A stretch of 64,000 nucleotides of DNA from Anoxynatronum buryatiense (GCF_900182905.1 NZ_FXUF01000013.1:1-64000), one strand, 5' to 3'. Counted from the stretch's first letter, positions 42,311 through 51,579 are shown. The notes: generated by a model from the letters alone, not told the origin. Numbers and translations are program-made.

Positions 42311-43927
42311 TCACCCGTTGATGATGGCCCCGTCCATCATGGTAAACGTCACCCGGGTACGGCGAATGGCTTCCGGGTCAATGTCAAAAAGATTCTGGTC
42401 GAGAATCACCATGTCGGCCAGCCTGCCCGGTGCCAGGGTGCCCAGTGCTGCCTCTCTGCCGGCACTGTAGGCCGAACCGTAGGTGTAGCCCCGAAGTACT
42501 TCTGCCATGGTCAATTTTTCTGAGGGAGTCCATCCGCCGGTGGGCTCCCCGTCGTTATGCAGCCGGGTGACTGCCCGGTAGATCTCCAGAAAAGGGTTGT
42601 TACTCACCACAGGGCAATCGCTGCCAATGGCCAGGAGCCCGGTTTCCCGCTGGAAAGACTTCATGGCAAACATGCGGGCAGCCCGTTCTTCTCCCATCAC
42701 CTGGCGAAAGGGGGTGGCGGCAAAGGTTTGGGTCATTGCCAGATGCTCCGGCATAAAGGAGGGAATCACCTCCAGCTGCCGGTACCGGGGAATATCTGTC
42801 GGGTCCACCAACTCATTATGCTCAATGGTGTGGCGTACAGCCCGAGGGCCATGCAACTTTACTGCTGCTTCAATATAATCCAGTGCCAGTCTGGCGGAAC
42901 GGTCTCCACAGGAATGAAGGCAGATGCTGAAGTTCCGCCGGTGGCCTTCACCAATGGCGTGGCCGATGGCTTCCAGGTCGCAGAGGCTGGCGCCCCGGTC
43001 TCCCGGCGGACCGTCAGCATAATCTTCCAGCATCAGTGCCGTGTGGGTGGTGGAGACACCATCCATAAATTGTTTCAAATGACGTACCTGCAGCCGTTCA
43101 CTGGCGTAGGTGCGGCGCCAGTTTTCTGCTTCATCCAAATCTCCCAGTAAATCAGGGGCCGCATGCACCCGCAGGGGCAGCTCACCGTCAGCTTCCATCT
43201 GAGCATACACCTGCAAATTGCCCAGGTTACGGCCAAAATAGGGCTGCATATCTTTCACGGCTGTGATGCCATAGCCAGCGGCACTTTTCAGGTAGTCCCT
43301 GATATACTCTTTTTCCTGTGAAGGTGATAAATCAAAGGCCAGCCGACCCACCAATCCCAGGGCAGCCTCTTCCAAAAACCCGGTGGCTTCGCCGGCATCA
43401 TCCCGGTGAATGGTGCCATAGGGCGGGTTGGGGGTATCCCGGGTAATGCCGGCCAGTTCAAGAGCCTTGGTATTTACCCAGGCACCGTGTGCTTCAGCAT
43501 TGACAAGTATCACCGGTCGATGAGGCAGCCATTGATCCAGCGAGTGGCGGGTCGGCAGCCGGGGTTCTTCCCAAAACACATGGTACCAGTTGAAACCGAT
43601 GACCCACTCCTGGTCTGGAACGGATGCGGCGTAGCCCTGCACCATGGCAGCCGCATCGGCTTCGGTGCGGGCCTCTCCCAGATTGACACACTGCTGGTAC
43701 ATGCCGGCCAGCACCAGATGGGTATGGCTGTCGAAGAAGGCGGGCATCACCAGCCCGTCGCCGGCATCCAGGATTCTGGTGGCTGTACCGGTCAAGGCAT
43801 CTGCCTCCTGCCGGCTGGTGCCCACCTGCAGAATGCGGTTTCCCTGCACAGCCACAAATCCGGCAAAGGGTTCTGGCTGAATGCTGTCGAAAATGGCCTT
43901 CCCCCAAATAAGATAATCTGCTTTCAT
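42311..43927 (-). CDS. Amidohydrolase, YtcJ-like metal-dependent hydrolase
   Basis: This 538-residue protein of the amidohydrolase superfamily (Amidohydro_3) has a composite beta-sandwich and TIM barrel. Metal-binding HxH is in MPAFFDSHTHLVLAGM (about residues 61-76), HSCGDRSARLALDYIE and HTIEHNELV supply the other histidines, and IGSDCPVVSNNPFLEIY carries the final Asp. YtcJ-type enzymes cleave C-N bonds of amides or cyclic imides; the substrate is unknown. It starts 14 bases after the nitrilase-like gene stop, as the last gene of the probable sigma-54 operon. Confidence 0.9.
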   Translation of the reverse strand: MKADYLIWGKAIFDSIQPEPFAGFVAVQGNRILQVGTSRQEADALTGTATRILDAGDGLVMPAFFDSHTHLVLAGMYQQCVNLGEARTEADAAAMVQGYAASVPDQEWVIGFNWYHVFWEEPRLPTRHSLDQWLPHRPVILVNAEAHGAWVNTKALELAGITRDTPNPPYGTIHRDDAGEATGFLEEAALGLVGRLAFDLSPSQEKEYIRDYLKSAAGYGITAVKDMQPYFGRNLGNLQVYAQMEADGELPLRVHAAPDLLGDLDEAENWRRTYASERLQVRHLKQFMDGVSTTHTALMLEDYADGPPGDRGASLCDLEAIGHAIGEGHRRNFSICLHSCGDRSARLALDYIEAAVKLHGPRAVRHTIEHNELVDPTDIPRYRQLEVIPSFMPEHLAMTQTFAATPFRQVMGEERAARMFAMKSFQRETGLLAIGSDCPVVSNNPFLEIYRAVTRLHNDGEPTGGWTPSEKLTMAEVLRGYTYGSAYSAGREAALGTLAPGRLADMVILDQNLFDIDPEAIRRTRVTFTMMDGAIING

Positions 43928-43941
43928 AACGTCCCTTCTTC

Positions 43942-44817
43942 CTAATCAGTGATCACTTTCTGCAAAATTTCGCCATAGCTGTCCACCCGCCGGTCCCGGT
44001 GAAACTGGAGAATATCCCGGGCTTTTCTGATCTCTGCCAGATCAAGGGTGGCCATGAGAATTTCATCTTCTGTGCGGCCAGACTCGGCCAGCACCTTCCC
44101 CCAGGGATCGCTGATGAAGCTGCGGCCGTAAAAATCCATATGCCCCTCATCGCTCTCTTCCCGGCCCACCCGGTTCACGGTGGCCACGTACATGTTGTTG
44201 TGAATGCCGTGGGCACGAATGGCATCTACCCAGGTTTGGGAGGTGTCCAAATCTGGATTGTCTGGCTCAGAGCCAATGGCTGACGGGTAGAAAACAATGT
44301 CTGCTCCCTTCAGTGCCAGAATGCGGGAAGGTTCTGGGAACCACTCGTCCCAGCAGATGAGCACACCAATGTTGCCGAAGCGGGTTTTAAAAACGGGATA
44401 GCCGGTGTCACCGGGGGTAAAGTAGTATTTTTCAATGTACTGGGGCCCTTCAGGAATATGGTGCTTCCGATATTTCCCCAGATAGGTGCCGTCGGCGTCA
44501 AAAACGATGGCTGTGTTGAAGTAGACACCGTCCATGGCATACTCATAAATGGATACCAGCATCACCACCTGCAGTTCCCTTGCCAGGGCCTGCATTTTTT
44601 CATAGGTGGGGCCTGGAATGGGTTCTGCCCAGCCATATTTTTCAACGTCAATGGTCTGGGGAAAATATTGACCTGCAAAAAGTTCCTGGGTGCAAATCAC
44701 CTGCGCCCCTTTTGCGGCAGCTTCTCTGGCCATCTGCATGGCCTTTTCCACATTGGCTTCCCGGTCGGTACCGCAGGCATGCTGCAGCATAGCAATGGTC
44801 ATGGTTCCTTTTTTCAT
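43942..44817 (-). CDS. Carbon-nitrogen hydrolase, N-carbamoylputrescine amidase-like
   Basis: This 291-residue nitrilase-superfamily enzyme has the Glu-Lys-Cys triad in ICTQELFAGQYF (Glu about 41), LGKYRKHHIPEG (Lys) and GVLICWDEWFPEPSR (Cys). The CWDEWFPE context, HIPEGPQYIEKYYFTPGDTGY and NRVG(R)E match N-carbamoylputrescine amidases (AguB) closely, releasing ammonia and CO2 from an N-carbamoyl amine, though an N-carbamoyl amino acid is possible. ATG 44817 is preferred for GGGGAG upstream. It lies 88 bases after the antiporter gene and 14 before the amidohydrolase gene. Confidence 0.85.
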   Translation of the reverse strand: MKKGTMTIAMLQHACGTDREANVEKAMQMAREAAAKGAQVICTQELFAGQYFPQTIDVEKYGWAEPIPGPTYEKMQALARELQVVMLVSIYEYAMDGVYFNTAIVFDADGTYLGKYRKHHIPEGPQYIEKYYFTPGDTGYPVFKTRFGNIGVLICWDEWFPEPSRILALKGADIVFYPSAIGSEPDNPDLDTSQTWVDAIRAHGIHNNMYVATVNRVGREESDEGHMDFYGRSFISDPWGKVLAESGRTEDEILMATLDLAEIRKARDILQFHRDRRVDSYGEILQKVITD

Positions 44818-44905
44818 ATGCGTTCTCTCCCCATTGATTATTAGACTTCCTTGATTTGACGCTGCTGCAATCATTGATTTCTCTCATCTGTTAATGCTCC
44901 CTGAA

Positions 44906-46273
44906 TTACGCCATGATGGTGCCCATCACCACAAAGAGAATGATTCCCAGCAGGGTGGGCAGGGCCACCAGAGGTATGGCTGTTTTGGCATAGTCCATGT
45001 TTTTGATCTGGGAAGAAGCACAGGTGAGGGTAACGGCATCGCCGTAAAAACAGGTATGACTTCCGAAGGCTGCGGCTGAAATGATGGCACCGCTCACTAA
45101 AAAGAGGTCCACTCCCAAAGAGGTGCCCAGGGGGATAATAATGGGGAAAGCGATGGCAGCCACTCCCCAGAAGCTTCCCGTGGCAAAAGCCAGGAACCCC
45201 ACCACCATGAATGAAATGGCGGGCAGCAGTGCGGGACTCATCAATGGCTCAACGGTTTCAATGACAAAGGGGGTCAGCCCCAGCCCTTCGTTGGCCTGTT
45301 GCAGGAAAAAGGCAGCCACAATGATGCCCAGCACCAGCACCATATCTTTGAAGCCTTCCAGTGCATGGTCAAAAAAGGCATTCAGACTCATCAGTTTTTG
45401 AGGTATGAACATGACGGCACAGGTGACGATGGCCAAAATAACCCCCACCAGCATATCTTCGGTGTAGATGGTGACACCTGCCAGCAACAGCATGGGCAGG
45501 GCGAAATTAATGACTCTGGGCACGCCTTCAGGCTGGGATTCCAGCACAGCGGCTTCGCCGTTTTCATCCAGCTGGGAAGCAGGAAATACCTTGCCCGTGG
45601 TTTCAGCCCGTTCTTCCGCCTGCTTCATAGGACCGAAGCGGGGCAGTATTTTCAGGGCAAACAAGGGGACAATCAGCACTGCCACCCAGGCATAGAGAAT
45701 GTAGGGAATGGTGGCAATGTAAGCACTGGTACCACTGCCGCCCACCATGACATTGTTGGCTTCCAGCTGTCCCGCCATGAAGGCTGACCACGTGGAAAAA
45801 GGAATCAGCACACAGACGGCCGCTCCCGTGGAATTAATGACATAAGCCAGCATTTCCCGGGGCACCTTGTAGTGATCAGTGACTTTGCGCATGGCAGCTC
45901 CCACCGAAAGAGCGTTGAGATAGTCATCCACAAAAACGATGATCCCCAGCACCCAGGTGATGATGAGAGCAGCTCCCCTGGATTTGGTATGCTTGGTGGC
46001 CATGGCCGAAAACCCCAGGGCTCCGCCGGATTTTTCCAGCAGCTTAATAAGACTGCCGAAAAGACCGCACACGAGAATAATCCAAACAGTGACACCATCC
46101 ATCATGACCAGGTAGACGGCATCCAGCCAGGCAGGAAAAAATCCGGCCCCTTCCAGCAGGATAAAACCCACCACTGAGCCAATAAGCAACGGTTCAAAAG
46201 TGCGGCGGGTGACAAAAGCCAGGATGACCACCACCAAAACGGGGACTAAGCTGATGAGTCCATAATGTTCCAT
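44906..46273 (-). CDS. NhaC-family Na+/H+ antiporter or substrate antiporter
   Basis: This 455-residue membrane protein has about eleven to twelve hydrophobic helices and the NhaC-type features LVCGLFGSLIKLLEKSGGALGF, VDDYLNALSVGAAMR (conserved DD) and ATGSFWGVAAIAFPI(I). The family exchanges Na+ for H+ but also includes amino-acid or organic-acid exchangers, which its operon with two amide hydrolases makes plausible. ATG 46273 has AAAGGAGTG upstream. A sigma-54-like promoter lies 330 bases upstream, with a 14-bp repeat tract in the long leader. Confidence 0.88.
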   Translation of the reverse strand: MEHYGLISLVPVLVVVILAFVTRRTFEPLLIGSVVGFILLEGAGFFPAWLDAVYLVMMDGVTVWIILVCGLFGSLIKLLEKSGGALGFSAMATKHTKSRGAALIITWVLGIIVFVDDYLNALSVGAAMRKVTDHYKVPREMLAYVINSTGAAVCVLIPFSTWSAFMAGQLEANNVMVGGSGTSAYIATIPYILYAWVAVLIVPLFALKILPRFGPMKQAEERAETTGKVFPASQLDENGEAAVLESQPEGVPRVINFALPMLLLAGVTIYTEDMLVGVILAIVTCAVMFIPQKLMSLNAFFDHALEGFKDMVLVLGIIVAAFFLQQANEGLGLTPFVIETVEPLMSPALLPAISFMVVGFLAFATGSFWGVAAIAFPIIIPLGTSLGVDLFLVSGAIISAAAFGSHTCFYGDAVTLTCASSQIKNMDYAKTAIPLVALPTLLGIILFVVMGTIMA

Positions 46274-46449
46274 TTTCTTCACTCCTTTGCTGTTTTCATT
46301 GATCATTGTGATAACGGCTTTTGATTGACCCTCCTTTCAGCGGGCATCTCACACAGACTGCATCCAGCACCACCAACATTTCCCCTTGTTGCGGCCACTG
46401 GTTCAAGACGGGTGATCTACCCACAGATTGGTGCTTAATGCTTATTTCT

Positions 46450-46519
46450 AAGTGCTTGATGCTAAGTGCTTGATGCTAAGTGCTTGATGCTAAGTGCTTG
46501 ATGCTAAGTGCTTGATGCT
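46450..46519. repeat. 14-bp tandem repeat (AAGTGCTTGATGCT), five perfect copies
   Basis: Five identical 14-base units stand head to tail, with degenerate copies on both sides (46430-46449 and 46520-46530). The tract lies in the predicted untranslated leader between the sigma-54-like promoter and the antiporter gene. Confidence 0.95.
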
Positions 46520-46599
46520 AAATGCGCTGCTGGTCAACGCATCTCCCCTTTAACAATTGACCACTTCATCGTAATGCATCCACTGCATGAATGATCTTT

Positions 46600-46615
46600 T
46601 GCATTAATCGTGCCA
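46600..46615 (-). promoter_or_regulatory. Predicted sigma-54 (-24/-12) promoter of the nhaC operon
   Basis: The minus strand reads TGGCACGATTAATGCA, matching the consensus TGGCACG-N4-TTGCW except one base of the -12 box. The GG and GC doublets have the required spacing. A sigma-54 activator gene lies 300 bases upstream, and the antiporter gene is next downstream. Confidence 0.65.
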
Positions 46616-46724
46616 TCATTGATGATTACCTGTCATTTTTATGAATAATTGCACTTATCATGTCATTTCAGGCATTTCAACGCACATCAAACTTGATGCT
46701 TGTTTCCTTTGATTTCCGTGAAAA

Positions 46725-46760
46725 GGGGAAGGGCGTCATTTTATAATGACACCCTTCCCC
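46725..46760. terminator. GC-rich hairpin
   Basis: GGGGAAGGGCGTCATT pairs with AATGACACCCTTCCCC (one mismatch) around a four-base loop, between the activator 3' end and the sigma-54-like promoter. It probably acts as a second terminator for the activator operon. Confidence 0.75.
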
Positions 46761-46792
46761 TCAATTTCTTTCTTTTCCCTGCAAATGCTATC

Positions 46793-46849
46793 AAAAAGAC
46801 AGTGTCATTTTTAAATGACACTGTCTTTTTTAAATGACACTGTCTTTTT
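46793..46849 (-). terminator. Terminator with duplicated stem arm
   Basis: AAAAAGACAGTGTCATTT (46793-46810) pairs perfectly with 46813-46830. The second arm is then repeated at 46832-46849, so two alternative hairpins can form. It lies about 60 bases after the activator stop codon and would end minus-strand transcription from the iorA-iorB-activator operon. Confidence 0.85.
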
Positions 46850-46907
46850 TAACTGACATTTCGGCTATAGCCACTCCCCTGTCTAAAGGGCGTGGACGCC
46901 CAGGGGA

Positions 46908-48287
46908 TTAGTGGGATTTACCACTGATCTTCAGGCGTTTCATTTTTTGATAGAGTACCGGCCGGGCAATCTTCAAAGCCTGGGCTGTGCGGGTTTTGTT
47001 CCACTGATGGTCCTTCAGTGTTTGTAGAATCAACGCTCTTTCGGCCTGAAAGCACACTGCTTCAATGGGTGACGGGTGATCTGCAGTTGTTCCGGAAATC
47101 CCTGCGTACTGGCAGAACCCCACTTCCAGATGCTCTTGTCGCAGGGTTTCTCCCTCCGCATAAATCATGGTCCGTTCCAGTGTATTTTGAAGTTCTCTCA
47201 CGTTTCCCGGCCAATGATACTGGCTGAAGAGAGTCAACACTTCAGGCTCCACCCGAGCAACCCGGGTTCCCAGCAGGTTGTTCAGCTGGTTCACAGTGAC
47301 CTCCACCAGCTCCGGCAGGTCTTCCAGGCGCTCCCGAAGAGCAGGCATATGGACTTCCACCACATTCAGGCGATAGTAAAGGTCTTCACGAAACTGCTGC
47401 CGTTCCACCTGTTCGGCCAGATCAGTGTTGGTGGCGGCAATGATGCGCACATCCACTGGAATGGTTTTTTCGCCGCCAATCCGTTCCACCTCCCGTTCCT
47501 GAAGCACCCGCAAAAGCTTGGGCTGAAGGGCCAGGGGCATTTGATGCACCTCGTCAATGAACAGGGTTCCCTTATGGGCCAGCTCAAACTTTCCTTTTTT
47601 CCCTGTTTTTCGGGCTCCTGTGAAAGACCCTTCGTCATACCCGAAAAGCTCTGAGTCTGCCAGGCTTTCCGGCAGGGTGGAGGCATTGATTTTGATGAAC
47701 TCCCGCAACTTTCGAAGGCTCAAGTGGTGAATGGCGTGAGCCGCCAGCTCTTTTCCCGTTCCTGTTTCGCCGGTAATGAGCACCGTGGAATTGGTTTTAG
47801 CGGCATATTCGATGCGCCGCCTCACCTTCTGCATCAGCTGAGAACTGCCAATGAGGTTCTCCAGTGTATATTTGGTGGTGCGCAGGTGTTTGATTTCTTC
47901 TTTATAGTAGTTCACTACCTCTGTCTGAAACACTTTGTAGTTATCCACGAACTCATCCATGGGATCATAAGACTGGAAAAGGTCATATTCCAGCAATCCC
48001 ACTTTAACACCATTCTTTTTCAGGGGTACGTGCACACTGGCTCCTACCCGGCCATGGATATGGTAAAAGACCACTTCAGATTTTTCCAGCTTCAGCCCTT
48101 CCATCATTTTGGTATCTGGAAACACCTGGGTCACGGGCTTGCCAAGTGAAGGCCCCAGCTCTACCCCCAGGTAGTCGGCACACTGCTGGTTCATGTAGAT
48201 CAGATTACCCTGAAGGTCAATGGCCATGGCACCATAGACATGATCCAGGTAAAAATTGGCTTCTTCTCTGGTAAAGGACAGTTTCAT
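46908..48287 (-). CDS. PAS domain sigma-54-dependent transcriptional activator
   Basis: This 459-residue activator has an N-terminal PAS sensor (about residues 10-110; GAMAIDLQGNLIYMNQQCADYLG) and an AAA+ domain (about 145-375). The latter has Walker A ITGETGTGKELAAHAIH, the sigma-54 contact loop GSFTGA (standard GAFTGA with Ala to Ser), Walker B GTLFIDEVHQMPL and LYYRLNVVEVHMPALRER. A Fis-type helix-turn-helix closes it (WNKTRTAQALKIARPVLYQKMKRL). ATG 48287 is chosen because AGGAGG is too near ATG 48293. It follows iorB by 63 bases in the same direction. The predicted target is the nhaC operon downstream, and possibly iorA-iorB. Confidence 0.92.
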   Translation of the reverse strand: MKLSFTREEANFYLDHVYGAMAIDLQGNLIYMNQQCADYLGVELGPSLGKPVTQVFPDTKMMEGLKLEKSEVVFYHIHGRVGASVHVPLKKNGVKVGLLEYDLFQSYDPMDEFVDNYKVFQTEVVNYYKEEIKHLRTTKYTLENLIGSSQLMQKVRRRIEYAAKTNSTVLITGETGTGKELAAHAIHHLSLRKLREFIKINASTLPESLADSELFGYDEGSFTGARKTGKKGKFELAHKGTLFIDEVHQMPLALQPKLLRVLQEREVERIGGEKTIPVDVRIIAATNTDLAEQVERQQFREDLYYRLNVVEVHMPALRERLEDLPELVEVTVNQLNNLLGTRVARVEPEVLTLFSQYHWPGNVRELQNTLERTMIYAEGETLRQEHLEVGFCQYAGISGTTADHPSPIEAVCFQAERALILQTLKDHQWNKTRTAQALKIARPVLYQKMKRLKISGKSH

Positions 48288-48350
48288 GGGCATTCCTCCT
48301 GCAGGCTGCCATTCTTTTTCAGTTGTGCCAATGGCAACGAAACTCTATCT

Positions 48351-48953
48351 TTACTCCCAGGCCGCCGCCAGTTCCCGGCCACGGCGCCAGGCCTTATGAT
48401 TCACTTCCCGAAGCTTTTCTGGGTAGGTGTCATCAATGGCCTGGTGCCAGCTTTTTTCACTGATGGGGATCCAGTGGGAAAGGCACCCCACCAGCAGGGT
48501 GTTAGCGGCTTTTCCGTTGCCACACTTCATGGCTTCAGCCACGGCGTCCAGTTGGTGGGTCCGGCGAACCGCCTGCATTTTTTCAATGGCTTCAACCGGG
48601 TAGGGCTCTTGCTCTTGCTGCACCCGGGTGGGGGCCACCTGGCGGGTGTTCATTAAAAGTCGGCCCTGGGGCTTGATGAGGTGTTGCCACCGGAGGGTTT
48701 CCAGAGGTTCCAGTCCAATGAGGTAGTCACCCTCTCCCGGGGGAATGTTGGGGGAATGAATGTGATCGCCAAAGCGAATGGACCCCCACACCATGCCTCC
48801 CCGCTGGGAGAGTCCGATGACGTCGTTGCTTTTCAGGTCAAACCCTTCCAAAAAAGCGGCCTGACAAATGAGCTGGGTGGTCATCACCAGCCCCTGGCCC
48901 CCAATACCGGCCAGCATCACATTGATGGGTGTTGGGTTGGCGACTGTGGTCAT
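48351..48953 (-). CDS. iorB: Indolepyruvate:ferredoxin oxidoreductase, beta subunit
   Basis: This 200-residue protein resembles the gamma-domain subunit of 2-oxoacid:ferredoxin oxidoreductases, with NVMLAGIGGQGLVMTTQLIC near the start, RGGMVWGSIRFGDHIHSP, and a family-typical helical tail. With IorA it oxidatively decarboxylates aryl pyruvates (from Trp, Phe, Tyr) to aryl-acetyl-CoA, reducing ferredoxin. The start codon overlaps the iorA stop (ATGA), giving a coupled pair. Confidence 0.9.
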   Translation of the reverse strand: MTTVANPTPINVMLAGIGGQGLVMTTQLICQAAFLEGFDLKSNDVIGLSQRGGMVWGSIRFGDHIHSPNIPPGEGDYLIGLEPLETLRWQHLIKPQGRLLMNTRQVAPTRVQQEQEPYPVEAIEKMQAVRRTHQLDAVAEAMKCGNGKAANTLLVGCLSHWIPISEKSWHQAIDDTYPEKLREVNHKAWRRGRELAAAWE

Positions 48954-50965
48954 CGGTTTTCCTCCTTTTCAAGGGATTCTGCACCATGGGAGGGTGTGGT
49001 TTTCTTGCCTCCGGCGCCTTCAGTACTTTCAAGACTTTCAGCTTCTTTGGCGCCCGCCTTGCTCCCGCTCTTATTCCGGTCCACCGGCCGGCTGATGGCG
49101 TTCACCGGGCACACCTGGGCGCAGATGCTGCACCCCACGCACATGGTGGGATCAATGGAAGACTTCAGCTTGTCGTAGCCTTCGTAAGCCTTCATGCGCA
49201 GGGGCGGGCAGTTGGTTTTGATGCAGGTGCGGCAGCCAATGCAGATGGCTGGGTCCACCTGATATATGGGATTTTTGATTTTGAAATGTAACGCACAGGG
49301 TCGGGTGGTGATGATCACCGACAATCCCGGGGTTTTGATGGCTTTATTGATGGCTTCACTGGCTTCTTTGTAGCGAAACTGGTCCACCACCTGTACATCG
49401 GCCACTCCCATGGCTTTTAAAACCTGGGGAATGTCGACAAAGGGCTGGGTATTCGTTTCTGAACGCCCGCCGGTGGCAGCATTGGCCTGACCGCCGGTCA
49501 TGGCGGTGGTGCCGTTGTCCAGCAGTAAGATAGTGAGATTATCCTCCGGCTCCAACCCCGTGAGGAGGTTCACCATCCCCGGCATGCCTGAATGAAAAAA
49601 AGTGCCGTCACCGATGACGGAAACCAGGGGGATGGGGCGTCCAGCCTGGCGATTGGCCTTTAACATCCCCTTGGAGATTCCCAGGGTGGCCCCCATGCTG
49701 ATGAGGGAGTGAGAGGCTTCAAAGGGAGGAAACAGCCCCATGGAGTAACAGCCGATGTCGTTGTTCACCATCACCTTGCTCTTTTTTAAAATGTCAAAGA
49801 CTGGCCGGTGAGGGCATCCGGCGCAGAAAAGGGGCGGTCGGGAGGGCACCTGAACTGCTTGCCCGGCAACTTCTTCAGAAACAGCGCCTTCCCTGGCATG
49901 GGCATCTTCACTGGAAGCGACACTTTCTGCCAGATTCACTTCTTTCAGATTTGCCGACTGGTACGCGGGTTGTTTCACCAGTCCTGCTTTCATCAGGCCG
50001 ACCTCAATGGTTTCGGTGTGCAGCTCGCCGGTGAAGGGAAACAGGCTTTTTCCCTCGCAGGCAATACCCATCACCTTCAGCTGGTTTTCGATGAAGGGGG
50101 TCAGTTCTTCCACCACAATCACTTTTTCGTATTGTGCTGCCAGGGCTTTCAGCTTTTTTTCCGGCAGAGGGAAGGGCATCCCCAGTTTCAGAATACTCAC
50201 AGGCTGGTTCAGATTCTCCAGCTCTTTCAAATTGTGATGGGGCAGGCCGCTGGTGATGATGAGGGTGGCCGCACCGGGCGTCTCTTCCAGCTGCATCAGC
50301 CCTTCCATCTCCGGCCCTTCTGCCAGCTTTTCCAGCCGCTCTTTCATCTGGTATTGTTTATCGAAAGTGTTGGGAGGGATCATGGCATAATTGGGGACTT
50401 CCCGGGGAAAGGGCGTGCCCCTGTGTGTTTCCCGTTCTCCCAACACCACGAGACAGCGCCCGTGGCATACCCGGCTGGTGATCTGCACCATCATTGGCAG
50501 ATGATAGGCTTCACTGATTTCAAGGGCCATGCGGGTATAGTCCTTAGCCTCCTGACTGTTGGAGGGCACCAGCACCGCCATGTTGGCGAAGCGGGCAAAA
50601 TTCCGATTATCCTGTTCATTCTGAGAGCTGTTCATTCCCGGATCATCACCGGAAATCAGTACGAACCCGCCCCGGGTGGGTGTCTGGGTAAAGGTCATGA
50701 GGGGGTCAGCCGCAATGTTCACCCCCACATGCTTCATGCTGGCCAGTGCCCGAACCCCCGCGAGAGAAGCGCCAATGGCCACCTCCAGGGCAACTTTTTC
50801 GTTGGTGGAAAACTCTGATTCAACTTCAGGGAATTGATGCAGACTTTCCAGCACTTCCACGGTGGGAGAACCGGGATAACTGGCCGCCACCAAGCCACCG
50901 GCTTCCCAAAAGCCCCGTGCAACGGCCTGATTGCCTGTCATCACTGTTTTTTGGGGACTGCTCAT
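48950..50965 (-). CDS. iorA: Indolepyruvate:ferredoxin oxidoreductase, alpha subunit
   Basis: This 671-residue protein has a TPP-dependent pyrimidine domain (GNQAVARGFWEAGGLVAASYPGSP is split after GFWEAGG) and a TPP-binding domain (GDGTFFHSGMPGMVNLL). A C-terminal ferredoxin domain carries two 4Fe-4S motifs, ICIGCRTCIKTNCP and MCVGCSICAQVCPVN. A Lys/Glu/Ser-rich tail (KSGSKAGAKEAESLESTEG) extends beyond the usual end. ATG 50965 has CAGGAGGGATCC upstream; an in-frame start at 51019 has none. The insert between the two halves (about residues 340-370, SANLKEVNLAESVASSEDAH) is longer than usual and acidic. Aryl-pyruvate fermentation is the likely role. Confidence 0.92.
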   Translation of the reverse strand: MSSPQKTVMTGNQAVARGFWEAGGLVAASYPGSPTVEVLESLHQFPEVESEFSTNEKVALEVAIGASLAGVRALASMKHVGVNIAADPLMTFTQTPTRGGFVLISGDDPGMNSSQNEQDNRNFARFANMAVLVPSNSQEAKDYTRMALEISEAYHLPMMVQITSRVCHGRCLVVLGERETHRGTPFPREVPNYAMIPPNTFDKQYQMKERLEKLAEGPEMEGLMQLEETPGAATLIITSGLPHHNLKELENLNQPVSILKLGMPFPLPEKKLKALAAQYEKVIVVEELTPFIENQLKVMGIACEGKSLFPFTGELHTETIEVGLMKAGLVKQPAYQSANLKEVNLAESVASSEDAHAREGAVSEEVAGQAVQVPSRPPLFCAGCPHRPVFDILKKSKVMVNNDIGCYSMGLFPPFEASHSLISMGATLGISKGMLKANRQAGRPIPLVSVIGDGTFFHSGMPGMVNLLTGLEPEDNLTILLLDNGTTAMTGGQANAATGGRSETNTQPFVDIPQVLKAMGVADVQVVDQFRYKEASEAINKAIKTPGLSVIITTRPCALHFKIKNPIYQVDPAICIGCRTCIKTNCPPLRMKAYEGYDKLKSSIDPTMCVGCSICAQVCPVNAISRPVDRNKSGSKAGAKEAESLESTEGAGGKKTTPSHGAESLEKEENR

Positions 50966-51141
50966 CTTGGATCCCTCCTGATATAATGGTGGTGGTATCT
51001 CTTTCCCATAGATACCCAATTAAAGAAGGAGTAACAGAGGAGGTTCCTGAAAAAGAAAAGACGCTGTTAACCGCCATGATCAAAAGTGGATTTCTTTGAA
51101 ATCATGTGCCACCAACCATGTGAAAAGGAGCGTGTTCACCC

Positions 51142-51552
51142 ATGAACAACACCAGCACGTCCAAGCCGTCCCCCAATATCACCCAGTGGCTCAGTGAAGC
51201 CAAGGCCGATCCCCGATCTTCTCAGGTCGGCATGTTTCTGGTTCACAACGGCGTCGTACGGGAAACCCCCAAGGCAAAAGTGCGCCAGGGCATTGATGAC
51301 GGCACCACCGTACAGGGCATGGACTTTTCTTTCGATGCTGCAAAAGTAGAGGCTGCCATTGCTGAAACCTATGAAATGGCAGGCATTTTTTACATCAGGG
51401 CATGGCTTAATGAAGGCCGTCTGACAGTGGGAGACGACATCATGTACGTGCTCATTGGCGGTGACATTCGCCCCCATGTGGTGGATGCCCTCCAGGCACT
51501 GGTGGAAAAAATCAAAACCCAGTGTGTCACCGAAATCGAACTGAAGGCCTAA
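51142..51552 (+). CDS. MoaE-like molybdopterin-synthase family protein
   Basis: This 136-residue protein resembles a short clostridial branch annotated as MoaE: VGMFLVHNGVVRETPKAKVR (N-terminal), FDAAKVEAAIAETYEMAG and LTVGDDIMYVLIGGDIRPHVVDALQALVEKIK. MoaE makes molybdopterin from precursor Z with thiocarboxylated MoaD. No moaD or other molybdopterin gene is nearby, and classical MoaE catalytic lysines are not obvious, so an altered function is possible. AAAAGGAG lies 11 bases upstream. A double-MerR gene follows after 27 bases. Confidence 0.75.
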   Translation: MNNTSTSKPSPNITQWLSEAKADPRSSQVGMFLVHNGVVRETPKAKVRQGIDDGTTVQGMDFSFDAAKVEAAIAETYEMAGIFYIRAWLNEGRLTVGDDIMYVLIGGDIRPHVVDALQALVEKIKTQCVTEIELKA

Positions 51553-51579
51553 CCCAAACGCCGCCGGAGGTGAGCGCTT

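Noticed and set aside
50988-51101. Short plus-strand frame between iorA and the MoaE-like gene
   Set aside because: No ribosome binding site, and the start lies in the complement of the iorA ribosome binding region.
51095-51115. Second sigma-54 promoter upstream of iorA
   Set aside because: TGGCACATGATTTCAA has a good -24 box, but the -12 box lacks the GC doublet, so I do not support it.
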